Assembly: GCA_032433765.1 (NCBI GenBank)
Contig: JAVIAB010000160.1
Span: forward strand, 11,785,436 to 11,849,435
DNA length: 64,000 bases
Source: Megaustenia siamemsis
Lineage: Eukaryota; Mollusca; Gastropoda; Stylommatophora; Ariophantidae
Direction of reading: 5' to 3'
This document shows, piece after piece, positions 21,522 through 32,364 of the stretch. Every line of letters starts with the position of its first letter. Position 1 is the stretch's first letter. The position numbers were made by a program, and so were the translations under genes. The notes beneath the pieces were generated by a model. That model saw nothing but the letters and a program-made list of their open reading frames with translations, did not search any database and had not been told where the DNA came from.

Positions 21522-22535
21522 TGACCTTGCCTCTTTGGTTTCTGCCCTCGCCTCCTTGTTTTCTAACACAGCTTCCTAGATTTCTGACCTTGCCTCCTAG
21601 GTTTCTGACCTTCCTTCCTTGTTTTCTAACACAGCTTCCTAGATTTCTGACCTCCCCTCCTTGTTTTCAGCCTTTGCTTCCTAGTTTTCTGCCCTTGTCT
21701 CCTAGGTTTCTGCCCTCGCCTCCTTGTTTTCTAACACAGCTTCCTAGATTTCTGACCTTCCCTCCTTGTTTTCTCACCTTGCCTCCTTGTTTTCTAACAC
21801 AGCTTCCTAGATTTCTGACCATGCCTCCTAGATTTCTGACCTTGCCTCTTTGGTTTCTAACACAGCTTCCTAGATTTCTGACCTCCCCTCCTTGTTTTCA
21901 GCCTTTGCTTCCTAGTTTTCTGCCCTTGTCTCCTAGGTTTCTGACCTTCCCTCCTTGTTTTCTAACACAGCTTCCTAGATTTCTGACCTCCCCTCCTTGT
22001 TTTCAGCCTTTGCTTCCTAGTTTTCTGCCCTTGTCTCCTAGGTTTCTGCCCTCGCCTCTTAGATTTCTGACCTTCCCTCCTTGTTTTCTCACCTTGCCTC
22101 CTTGTTTTCTAACACAGCTTCCTAGATTTCTGACCTTGCCTCTTTGGTTTCTGCCCTCGCCTCCTAGGTTTCTGCCCTTGTCTCCTTGTTTTCTAACACA
22201 GCTTCCTAGATTTCTGACCTCCCCTCCTTGTTTTCAGCCTTTGCTTCCTAGTTTTCTGCCCTTGTCTCCTAGGTTTCTGCCCTCGCCTCTTAGATTTCTG
22301 ACCTTCCATCCTTGTTTTCTAACACAGCTTCCTAGATTTCTGACCATGCCTCCTAGATTTCTGACCTTGCCTCTTTGGTTTCTGCCCTCGCCTCCTAGGT
22401 TTCTGCCCTTGTCTCCTAGGTTTCTACCCTCGCCTCCTAGGTTTCTGCCCTTGCCTCTTAGATTTCTGACCTTCCCTCCTTGTTTTCTGACCTTGCCTCT
22501 TTGGTTTCTGCCCTTACCTCCTAAGTTTCTGCCCT
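21522..22535 (-). repeat. 21-bp-based higher-order array, right arm
   Basis: Inverted counterpart of 19640-20807, about 150 bp shorter, giving a 344-codon plus-strand frame of seven-residue units. Block order largely mirrors the left arm with some units lost. Confidence 0.88.
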
Positions 22536-22754
22536 TTGGATTTTTAGGTCGACTTTTTTAGTATGACCCTAAATTTTTGTGTTCTGGGGTAAAATGTTTG
22601 CGATTTGGATGTAACTATCTGATCATTGTGTCTAACTAGTATCAGTATGGAAGTAGATTTTTTAGGAATACAACTAGACTGACAATTGAGCCTGAAGAAA
22701 CACGTAGAGAATCTTACTAAGAAGGCAACACAAAGACTCCAACTAATGAAAATG

Positions 22755-22975
22755 TTAGAGAACGAGCAAGGGAATGTTAGAGAACGCTGGAGGCAATGTT
22801 AAAGAACGATCGAGGCAATGTTACAGAACGCTGGAGGCAATGTTACAGAACGCTGGAGGCAATGTTATAGAACGATCGAGGCAATGTTAAAGAACGATCG
22901 AGGCAATGTTAAAGAACGATCGAGGCAATGTTAGAGAACGATCGAGGCAATGTTAGAGAACGATCGAGGCGTGAT
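22755..22975 (-). repeat. 22-bp minisatellite, right arm
   Basis: Inverted counterpart of 19207-19425 with the GATCGAGG and GCTGGAGG variants in mirrored order. Confidence 0.88.
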
Positions 22976-23950
22976 TTGGTCTAACTTTTTTTTGGAGTTT
23001 GGAAGTAATTATCTGTTTTATCTGTCTAACTTTTATGAGTATGGGAGTAGATTTGTATGGTTTTAAGGTCGACTTTTTTTAAATATGACCCTAAATTTGT
23101 GTGTTATGGTGGTAAAATCTTAGTGATTTATTTTGTTTTGGTTTACCATGAATGTGAGAGAGACAGAGAGAGAGAGAGAGACTTGTGTGGTTTGATGATA
23201 GGACCTGAAGGGCTGATGATGGTGTTGAGGGTGGCACATGATGATGATAGGACATGAAGGGATGATGGTGTTGAGGGTGGCACATGATGATGATAGGACA
23301 TGAAGGGTGATGTTGAGGCACAAGATGATAGTGTTGAGGCACATGATGCTAGTGTTGAGGGTGGCACATGATGCTAGTGTTGAGGGTGGCACATGATGAT
23401 GCTAGTGTTGAGGGTGGCCCATGATGATGATGTGTCAATTTGTGTGGCTTGGTGATGATTTTTATTTGACTTGAGTTAGCTTGGATATGCGATAGAGAAA
23501 GAGAGAGAGAGTCACTATTTAATGGTAGGGCACAAGATGATGATGGGATATGAAGGTTGATGTTGAGGGTGGTACATGATGATGATAGGCCATGAAGGGG
23601 TTGATACTTTGTGTGGCTTGATGATGATAGGACATGAAGGGGTGATGGTGTTGAGGGTGGCACATGATGATGATAGGACATGAAGGCAGAGGGGGTAGTT
23701 CCATTGTCTATAGATGGCGTTAAGGCAGTCTCGAAAACGCTTATGCTAACATCAACTACACGCCCTTTTTTGTTAACCAAGGGGACCCCACTCTTGTTAA
23801 TCAGACGACAGCTCCGGCAGCCAGTATGGATGCCCAGGATGTTTCAGCAAAGTCACCGATTACCTATTCCAGCTTTGATCAAGGTTTTGTCAAAATGGCG
23901 GGCGGTTGTGTAGGAAACCCAGACGGTTAAAATTATCAGCATCCGGACAG

Positions 23951-24004
<54 letters not shown>
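23951..24004. repeat. (TA)n microsatellite, right arm
   Basis: About 27 TA units, against about 10 at the mirrored site 18066-18086. This is one of the clear length differences between arms and argues that they are physically separate sequences. Confidence 0.9.
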
Positions 24005-24008
<4 letters not shown>

Positions 24009-24514
24009 TATTAATAAAATTGTGAAATATAGAATTTTGTTTTGCTTTACATTGAATGAGAAAGAGCGAGCGTCACTATTTAATATTAGCACACCTTACT
24101 ACACGACACATGCTGATGTTGGTAGCGATAACACACACGACCAATAATCTTTCCTCAAGAACCGCTATCCTGGCACATGATGTTAGCGATACTACAATAA
24201 CACACCTGTGTCAACCAACTCGTTCCCGCCCGCGAGCTAGTCGTATTTTTCTTTTCGTAACAATACCCCCTTCAACGTCATTCCGCCTGTTGTTAACCAG
24301 ATCAGCTACACGCCACCTCACATGCCCACCGCCGGCGAATAATAATCGGTTTGAAACTTTGTGTGGTATGATGATGATGATAGGACATGAAGGGTTGATG
24401 CTGGTGTTGAGGGTGGCACTAAAAAAAATGTAGTGCGAGATCCGCGACCCAATCATTTACGCGATCGCCTATATTTTAAATTTCCTTCATTTTAAGTTTT
24501 TTTAAATATTGATT

Positions 24515-24985
24515 AATTCTGAATTTTTACTTTCACAAATATACTCTTTTAAAATACTCTTTCACAAATATTTTCATCTAACACACAGCGAGAGCCGATC
24601 ACCGGACAATAAGCCGTCACGATCTTTTGAATTTACCTGCGTTAAGCTCTCAGAAACACAGGAGACCGTTCGACAAAACTAACCTTTCAATGTTAATGCT
24701 TTGTCGCCCTGTCACGTAGTAGACCCGTGTTCGAATCCTGAAGGGAGACTGTTTTTTTTATTTTTTTTATTTCTTATTTTTAATAATTCTGAGTTTACTT
24801 TCACAAATACATATTTTTTAAATAATTCTGAATTTTTACTTTCACAAATATACTCTTTTAAAATACTCTTTCATTTTCATCTAACACACAGCGAGAGACG
24901 ATCACCGGACAATAAGCGGATTAGCACACGATCTTTTGAATTTACCTGAGTTAAGCTCTCAGTAACAGTAGACCATTTCGACAAA
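24515..24985 (-). repeat. Direct repeat with tRNA-like insert, right arm
   Basis: Mirror of 17085-17560. The tRNA-like part (GACCCGTGTTCGAATCC, 24720-24740) reads on the plus strand. It lacks a full cloverleaf, so it is not called as a tRNA gene. Confidence 0.72.
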
Positions 24986-25194
24986 CTGACGAACCCCAAA
25001 AAAAAATTTCCCCCCCCCAAAAAAATAATGAAGTTCGAAAAAATCGCGAATTCGAAAAAAAATAATAATTTTTTTTTTTTTTTTGCACCGTTTTGGTGCA
25101 TGTTTGGTGCAAAGTCGGTGCCAAATCTATTGTCTTTCGGTGCATGTTATTCCACTTTTGGGGTGAGTTCACAGCCACCACTACTACTCACGTG

Positions 25195-25544
25195 ACGTGT
25201 TCATTACATCTCATTTGCATTTCTTTACTATAGTCCAAAGTTCACCATGTACGCTAATTGTTTGTGTCCTTTCACGAACTTTGTCATTCTTGACACGATC
25301 TAAATAAAAGAAGTCTAAATGAACGAGCTGGAAGACAAAAGGTTGTGACAGCAGTTCTGAACAAAACTGTGCAGAAGCTGAATGATGACGTCAGCAGATT
25401 GGAAGACGGACCATGAGAAGTGTAATTGAAAGATGTTACAAAGTACACAGCTCAAGTGATCTAATAATGCAACAGTTGCATGTTGCAAAAACCGTTTAAA
25501 ATAAATTATTATGAAATTGAACTATATAATACAGTCTTCAACTT
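25195..25544. other. Unannotated interval
   Basis: Mixed-composition sequence right of the foldback element. No gene or transposon end recognised. Confidence 0.45.
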
Positions 25545-25965
25545 TTTCTTTTTCATTTTTCCTTTCTCACTTGCTTTTGAGCGTCGAAAGGAGATATCAT
25601 CTGCGTTCTTGACATCTTTTCTTGGTTCCTGCTTCTGCTGGTTCCGAATGTTGCTAATATTCAATTGATCCATCTTTTCCCATGGTCGGTCCTTAAGTCT
25701 GGTGTTCTTGCAACGTTTATTAAAGGCTCGCAGTGTTGTGTTTGGGTCTTTCTGTCTTATCACATGGCCAAACCATTGTATCTGCTGTTCTTTATGTATT
25801 CAACATCAGGAATTATTCCTATTTTATTTTCTAAATTCTTCATTTCTGATCTTATCTCTCAGGTTTTTTCCTGTCATGGTCTAACACATTTCATCTCGGT
25901 TGTGGTTATTTTTCTTATTGTTCTTGAGTCTGGTACTAGTGTCTTACTGACAGCACACAGTTGAA
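25545..25965 (-). mobile_element. LINE group C fragment
   Basis: On the minus strand, in broken frames: KMKCVRP-like and IRQKDPNTTLRAFNKRCKNT followed by LKDRPWEKMDQLNISNI. This matches the group C end at 40149-40919 (TRQKELTMNQRAINKRYENV, RPRKRWINGILES). Decayed. Confidence 0.72.
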
Positions 25966-26186
25966 ATGAAGATTGTATAAGACAGCGAAAAAGAGAAAAG
26001 ATATTTTATCAATTCTGAAATTAAGATTGTATAAGACAGCGAAAGAGAGAAAATATATTTTATCAATTCTGAAATGAAGATTGTATAAGACAGCGAAAGA
26101 GAGAAAAGATATTTTATCAATTCTGAAATGAAGATTGTATAAGACAGCGAAAGAGAGAAAAGATATTTTATCAATTCTGAAATGAA
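25966..26186 (+). repeat. 54-bp minisatellite, 4 units
   Basis: Unit GAAATGAAGATTGTATAAGA, CAGCGAAAGAGAGAAAAG, ATATTTTATCAATTCT. It starts directly at the edge of the LINE C fragment. 54 is a multiple of three, so a repeated YTIFISELIKYLF frame is open on the minus strand. Confidence 0.9.
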
Positions 26187-26808
26187 GAAAATAAAAATGA
26201 AAACAAGCAACACATCAAGAAAGACAAACTGTCAACTCTAATTTCAGTGACGGTCTGCCATTTATTTTCACAACATGGGGAGAATTTAGCACATGACAAA
26301 AAACAGGCGCAGAAAAAATAATAAATAGAGAATTGCGGAAAGTAGGAAACGGACTTAACATTTGCGGAATGTTTTTTTCCCCTAGGAAAGAAAAACAAAA
26401 AACTAATTGATCGTGTCAAAGACCGCGGGAATGACGGGAAACTGATATTGGTAAACAAGGATATTAATAGAACGCAAGTTTGGGATAATGAAACGGTTAT
26501 GATGACAGAAGAGAAATCTGTTTCTACAAGAACATCATTTATATGGCAACTCAAACCTTATAACGTTCATTATCTCTTTCCTTCTCAGAATTCCTCTTTC
26601 TTCCATCAGAAATCAGAACCAACAATTTCAAAGAATAATGTGATTTATTTTGTCTCTTGTTCCCCAAAGAGCTGATCAATTTTAGAAGGAGTGTCACACC
26701 GGAAGCTGATATATTCTACCGTATTTATTTTCCGTCAGTGATATTTATAGATTGTTTTGCTGCTCACTTCAGAAGTAGAATCCGTGCATGTTTTTTAAAG
26801 TTAAAATA
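26187..26808. other. Unannotated interval
   Basis: No gene, array or transposon end is recognisable. Checked on the minus strand for receptor exons without success. Confidence 0.45.
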
Positions 26809-26816
26809 TTATTGTT

Positions 26817-27092
26817 TTGGGAGCCTCGATGGCTGAGTAGTAAGTGTACTCGTTTTCTAATCAGAAAGGTCCGGATTTGATCTCCAGAAGTGAACGATTT
26901 TTTTTCCCTGACTGACAAGGCTCCGGGGTTCACCCAGCCTCTAAAAATGGGTACCTGAGAATTGTTCTTGGAAGCAATGACGGCCTGGCGTGACTCCGAC
27001 CACATCACCTAAAAATGTGCCGTGGTCGTAGAAAAACATGGTCACTAACACCATATACCCCATACGCCTAGCAAGGGGAGGAAACCTTCACT
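26817..27092 (+). mobile_element. tRNA-derived SINE B
   Basis: Head GGGAGCCTCGATGGCTGAGT with a degenerate B-box (GGATTTGATCTCC). The body shares GGGTTCACCCAGCCT, ATGGGTACC, CCGACCACATCACC and GGTCACTAACACCATAT with SINE A, so the two families have different heads on one body. Short duplication TTATTGTT at 26809-26816 and 27093-27100. Confidence 0.75.
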
Positions 27093-27281
27093 TTATTGTT
27101 GCTTACAAAATGTAAGGCTTCCACGTACGGACACCTATATGATGACCTAAATGTCTGAACTAAATATACGGGACAATCACAACATAGCCAACTATAGATT
27201 TACAAAGACCTGCGGGAAGAAAATAAAACGGAAGACCCTCCAACTAACGTGATATTTATCTGCTATAGCAGCTATAGACGG

Positions 27282-27590
27282 GTGACGTCACGCTGTCCAC
27301 AGCCGACCCTGCTAATAAAGTTGAAAACGTCACGCTGTCCACAGCCGACCCTGCTAATAAAGTTGAAAACGTAACGCTGTCCACAGCCGACCCTGCTAAT
27401 AAGTTGAAAACGTCACGCTGTCCACAGCCGACCCTGCTAATAAAGTTGAAAACGTCACGCTGTCCACAGCCGACCATGCTAATAAAGTTGAAAACGTCAC
27501 GCTTTCCACAGCCGACCCTGCTAATAAAGTTGAAAACGTCACGCTTTCCACAGCCGACCTTGCTAATAAAGTTGAAAACGTCACGCTAGT
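27282..27590 (+). repeat. 42-bp minisatellite, about 7.5 units
   Basis: Unit AAAGTTGAAAACGTCACGCT, GTCCACAGCCGACCCTGCTA, AT. 42 is a multiple of three, so several frames stay open (KLKTSRCPQPTLLI; LLAGSAVDSVTFST). No protein family recognised. Confidence 0.92.
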
Positions 27591-27780
27591 TGGGGATTTT
27601 TACGGGAAATTCCTGTCAGCCCGTAGGCCTTAGTAAATCTATAGATGGCTATGGTTACCACCTATTGACCCAACTTGCAACTAAAGATGGAAGATACAGT
27701 CCTGAATTTAAAAAGTAGGGTAGCAAAGATACAGGCAGCATTCACATAACATGCAATGTTGTTGTAAATAGAAGAAAGAA

Positions 27781-28150
27781 TGAGAGATGAAAAGTGTTCC
27801 TTGTTGCAGTTTCCTCATATTCCAAGTCCGGCTAGTTGCAGGAGCTACTGAGTTAAGTGCTCTGTGCACACCGTGAGCTGTGTGTCTCATCCGTTTTGAT
27901 CATGTTTCGATATTCCAATTGTTTACGATGAATGATGATATCGTATGACAGGGGACAGTTGGCTGTGTTCACTTTCTGCGCGGTTTCGCCTTATGTCTTT
28001 TGGCGTGTGCTGAAGCTGCTACGATGGGAGCTACGGTTACCTTTCTTTGTTTGGGAGATGAGATATTAATTCGGATGATTACGTTGGCACAGGCTGTTGA
28101 GCAATTATGGATTTTAATTCGTTTGCAGTGATACCGGGGCCTTCCATATC
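27781..28150 (+). repeat. Repeat X, single plus-strand copy
   Basis: Collinear with 6110-6470: GTTCCTTGTTGCAGTTTCC, GAGCTACTGAGTTAAGTGC, GATATCGTATGACAGGG, GCGCGGTTTCGCC and GAGCAATTATGGATTTTAAT. It gives the best view of the undisturbed order of this family. No coding capacity. Confidence 0.7.
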
Positions 28151-28395
28151 CAAAGAACCAATGAACTAAAGAATGAGAGTTATTGAGTGTTACCATGTGC
28201 TTGTTTTGTTATACATAAGAGATTCACGGGCAATTAAGGATTAAGAAAGAAGATATTTGGAAGCAGTAGAAATGTGGTAACAATGAAGAACATTTATGCT
28301 ACTGTGGATATCTTTAAACAAAAAAAAAAAAAAAAAAAAACGAAATCACTCTTAAAGACATGACAAAGAGTTCGAGGATAGAGGCAGTTTTGAAC

Positions 28396-29245
28396 TAGTA
28401 TTTGTAAAAATGTGTTTAACATTCCCCACCACTGGCTATTTGTAAAAATGTGTTTAACATTCCCCACCACTGGCTATTTGTAAAAATGTGTTTAACATTC
28501 CCCACCACTGGCTATTTGTAAAAATGTGTTTAACATTCCCCACCACTGGCTATTTGTAAAAATGTGTTTAACATTCCCCACCACTGGCTATTTGTAAAAA
28601 TGTGTTTAACATTCCCCACCACTGGCTATTTGTAAAAATGTGTTTAACATTCCCCACCACTGGCTATTTGTAAAAATGTGTTTAACATTCCCCACCACTG
28701 GCTATTTGTAAAAATGTGTTTAACATTCCCCACCACTGGCTATTTGTAAAAATGTGTTTAACATTCCCCACCACTGGCTATTTGTAAAAATGTGTTTAAC
28801 ATTCCCCACCACTGGCTATTTGTAAAAATGTGTTAACATTCCCCACCACTGGCTATTTGTAAAAATGTGTTTAACATTCCCCACCACTGGCTATTTGTAA
28901 AAATGTGTTTAACATTCCCCACCACTGGCTATTTGTAAAAATGTGTTTAACATTCCCCACCACTGGCTATTTGTAAAAATGTGTTTAACACTCCCCACCA
29001 CTGGCTATTTATAAAAATGTGTTTAACATTCCCCACCACTGGCTATTTGTAAAAATGTGTTTAACATTCTCCACCACTGGCTATTTGTAAAAATGTGTTT
29101 AACATTCTCCACCACTGGCTATTTGTAAAAATGTGTTTAACATTCCCCACCACTGGCTATTTGTAAAAATGTGTTTAACATTCCCCACCACTGGCTATTT
29201 GTAAAAATGTGTTTAACATTCTCCACCACTGGCTATTTGTAAAAC
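28396..29245 (+). repeat. 38-bp minisatellite, about 22 units, very homogeneous
   Basis: Unit TGTTTAACATTCCCCACCAC, TGGCTATTTGTAAAAATG. Almost all units are identical; the rare variants are a T deletion near 28830, CACTCC, TTATA and a few CATTCT units near the right end. The homogeneity suggests recent expansion. Confidence 0.94.
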
Positions 29246-29299
29246 ACTGCGAGTTAGTACAAATTTATGAAGCGCTAGACTGGAATTTAATCAAATCTC

Positions 29300-29350
<51 letters not shown>

Positions 29351-29369
29351 GTCTGCGATCAAGACTCAA

Positions 29370-30633
29370 TCAGAGTAGGATTCCCGACTCTCTCATGAAG
29401 TCAGCTGTCTGTTTAAGCGAATCGATTGCCCCATATAGTTTCTCTTCCAGGGAGGTGGGCGTGGACCACATTGCTCTTCTCAGGTCTGTGTACTGGGGGC
29501 AATCCTGTAGAACATGTTTTGTAGTCATATTGTCCAGTGTACAGTGGCATAGGCTGGTTGTACCTATTTTGAATTTGGTGAACATGTGATTTCTCATTCT
29601 ATTGTGGCCAGTGCGTAGGCGAAGTATGATGACTTGATCCCTCCTTGACAGTTGGTGGTATCCGTCCCTCTCGTTATGCTTTGGGTGTTCTCGTTTCCAT
29701 TCTTCATGGAACTGACCCTTGAGGATGGATTTGGCTTCATCATAACTGAGCGGATGGTTCTCTTGTGGTAATCTCCCTCCCACTTTATCTAATTTGTCTG
29801 CGCGTTCGTTCCCGTGTATATTACAGTGTGATGGTATCTACTGAATGACTACTCTCTGGAAGTTGTTGCATAATTGGTCCAGGATTGTTCTCAAGTCATC
29901 TAGTTCATTGTTCTTAGAGCTTTTAAGATCTGATTATACCGACAGTGCATCAGTCAGAATCACCAATTTATTGTGCATGTTATTTTTGTGTTGAGTAGCC
30001 AGTGTTGCAGCATCTCTGATGGCCTCAGTTTCTGCTTTAAAGTTGTTTGAGAATTTTCCAGTAGCAATTGACTTGGTGATCTTGTCCTGGTTATTCAGCC
30101 TCAAGAACACACCTCCCCCTCCATTTCTGGTGGCATTTGTAGCAGAGCCATCTGTGTATATGTGGGACGAAGGGTCCTGTGGGTAGGTATCGTGTATATG
30201 TTTTTCTGCTACGTGTTTTCTTTCTGTGTCTGATTGGGTGCCTTTTTTCATGATTCCTGCTATATTTTGCTTAAGTTCTGGTATTTTTATGTTTTCCATG
30301 AGGAGACATATCAGATGGGCCCAAGGGTTTCGATATTGCTTGGGTAAGTACTTGTTCTCCAGTAGTTAGTTCATTGGCAATTGTAGCGAAGCTGCTCCTC
30401 TTTAGTCGTACAATTCCGAAACCAGATATTCTTTGGTGCATGGGGTGGCTAAGGAGCTTTCTATATTTCTCCGCTTGATGCAATACTTTAGTGACCCGTC
30501 TGTCATCTAAGGGTTGTAAACCTGTCACTGTTTCTAGAGTCATGTTAGGTGTAGATTTCATAGCGCCAGTGATGATACGGACAGCTTGATCCTGTGTTCT
30601 GTTAATTTTGTTAAGGTGTGATTTAGAAGCCAT
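29370..30633 (-). pseudogene. LINE H thumb, RNase H and C-terminal domain, interrupted frames
   Basis: 30633-30271 gives QAVRIITGAMKSTPNMTLE and PLDDRRVTKVLHQAEKYRKL. 30299-29934 gives the RNase H core: HIYTDGSATNATRNGGGGVF (first Asp), NFKAETEAIRDA (Glu) and LVILTDALSV (second Asp), then a stop. 29783-29370 gives RRDQVIILRLRTGHNRMRNH, CTLDNMTTKHVLQDCPQY and the end DSLKQTADFMRESGILL. At least two frameshifts or stops separate these blocks. Confidence 0.82.
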
Positions 30634-30997
30634 AGCCTAGGCTTTGACTCCATACTCTATAACTGTTCTGATTCTTTCTACGTATAGTCTTTTCAAGATA
30701 TTGATGTCTGCTCCCCAGTCCGTCTCTGCCAATTTCTTCATAATATTAGTTCGTTTTCTGGCATTGTTTTTCTTGCTCTGTCTATCTGATTTTTCCAAGT
30801 CATTCTGCGATTCATGGTGACGCCAAGATATGTTGGGTTTTGGTCAATAGGCAGTGTATGGTCTTTTATCTTCAAGTTTGTAGAAAGTGTGTTTCTTGAT
30901 AGGCTGAAAATTGTATATGTAGTTTTTGTTTCGTTGATTGGTAAGAACCAGGTGTTCGTCCACTTTTCAAATCACCTAGGGCATATTGCATCCTGGG

Positions 30998-32290
30998 TCA
31001 AGCCTTCTTAATTGGTTGACCTTGAACTTGTACTCTGGCCGTTCTATCCTGAAGGTATTGAGAGACCCAATTGAATAAACGATCCTGGATGTCAAGTCTA
31101 AAAAGCTTGTTCTTTAAACCCTCTCGCCAAACCCTATCAAAAGCCTTCTCCATGTCGACCCACGCTGCCAGCGTGTGTTTCTTTTCTTGTAGAGCATCCT
31201 GTATTTCAATGTAGGTGACCAGATCTTCAGTTGATCTGTGCTGACGAAAGCCACTTTGTTGTGGTACGATTTGTTGTTTTGTCTCCAAATGCCACATAAG
31301 TCTTCTGTTAACAAGCCTTTCCATGAGTTTACTCAGGCAGCTCAGTAGGCTAATTGGTCTTTTGCTACTTGGGTCTAGTGGGTCTTTTCCACGCTTGAGG
31401 ATGGGCATCATAATATCTTCTTTCCAGATTGCCGGCACATGACCTCTCTTCCAGCTAGCATTTATTATCCTTAGAAGCTGGCTCTTGGCTTTCTGTCCCA
31501 GATTTAGGAGCATTTCGTTGGATATTCCATCTTTACCAGGGGAACTTTTGAGCTTCAATCCTTTGAGGACAACATCTAATTCAGTTGGGGTAAAGATGGT
31601 CGTCTGATGCTCTTCTGGTGCTAACGGCATGTGTTTTGCATCTTGGTTTTCCCGTCTTGCAGCTTTCTGTTTGTCTATTGAAATGTTTATTCTACTAATG
31701 TTTTTGTAAGTCTCTATCAGTAGATTTGCTGCCCTTTTGCCTGTGAGGATGTTCTGATTGTGTGCTAATGATATTGGAGGTCGGCAGTTGTTTTCGTCGC
31801 TCAGAGCTTTCGCAAGTTTCCATAGTTTATGACCATTTTTGTCTAGATTAAGGCTCTCTGTTTTGTCTATCCAGCTCTGTCTTGCTGATATCATGACCTC
31901 ACGTCTGTATTTGGCCGAGGTTGCTTTGTAGGCAATGTTGCTCCCTGGGCTGTTTGATGTTTCAGCTAGTTCTCTGGCAGAGTCCAGTTCCTCTTCTAGT
32001 CTTTGTATTTCCTTGCTCCAGCATGGCTTGTAGTTTCTTCTTGCTCCTCTAGGAATGGATTCTTCAGTAGCTCTCAGGATTCCATTTGTTAACCGCTGTA
32101 TCATATTATTGACCTTCTTTTCGTGGGTGTTGATAGGCGCAGTATATGCATCAGTGAGCCTTGCAAACTTTGCCCACTCTGCTCTCTTATAGTTCCAGCG
32201 GGGAAGAAGTATTTGTAACTCCTGTTTGTAAGCAAGAGCCACTGAAAGTTTGACTGGTCTTTGGTCACTATCTCCAAGTTGGTTCAGCAT
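30998..32290 (-). pseudogene. LINE H reverse transcriptase, catalytic block deleted
   Basis: A 430-codon open frame with LKLKSSPGKDGISNEMLL, SKRPISLLSCLSKLMERLVN, QSGFRQHRSTEDLVTYIEI and VDMEKAFDRVWREGL (motif A Asp present). It ends at GQPIKKA-stop where the family continues to the PQGG and YADD motifs. Those motifs are not found in the following 300 bp; sequence resumes as KRLYVERIRTVIEYGVKA and then the thumb region. A deletion has removed motifs B to C, so the enzyme is dead. Confidence 0.83.
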
Positions 32291-32364
32291 TTTTCTGTTT
32301 ATTTTGATGGATGTGTCTCCAGTTGCAAATGCTAGGTCGGGAGTGGAAGCTGTTTTCCATCTTC

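Larger units (their letters stand above)
16869..25194. mobile_element. 8.3-kb foldback element (giant inverted repeat) in receptor intron 2
   Basis: Left arm 16869-21118 is the reverse complement of right arm 21198-25194, with a 79-bp loop. Matching landmarks include the ends (CACGTGAGTAGTAGTGGTGG and its complement), GCACCAAACATGCACC, TTATTGTCCGGTGATCG, the 22-bp and 21-bp arrays and the inner tip GCACAATGCA/TGCATTGTGC. Arms look about 99% identical outside length changes: scattered single-base differences, a longer (TA)n on the right, and an extra block of about 130 bp on the left. CACGTG at both ends may be a 6-bp TSD; being itself palindromic it is ambiguous. The inside would then begin AGTAGTAG and end CTACTACT. 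There is no coding capacity beyond repeat frames. Confidence 0.9.

Noticed and set aside
21527..22561. 344-codon frame of seven-residue FLTSPPC/FLPLSPR repeats, and its 294-codon mirror at 19906-20790
   Set aside because: The period of 21 bp keeps one frame open automatically; it lies in the foldback arms with no start context, signal or domain.
16869..25194. Foldback element as a pure assembly artefact
   Set aside because: Not excluded, but the arms differ by substitutions, microsatellite length and an extra block, which a simple self-chimeric read would not produce beyond error level; kept as real with a stated test.
28396..29245. Regularly spaced repeats resembling a CRISPR array (also at 9934, 44285 and 50430)
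   Set aside because: Units are contiguous or have repeated, not unique, spacers; the context is eukaryotic and no cas genes are present.
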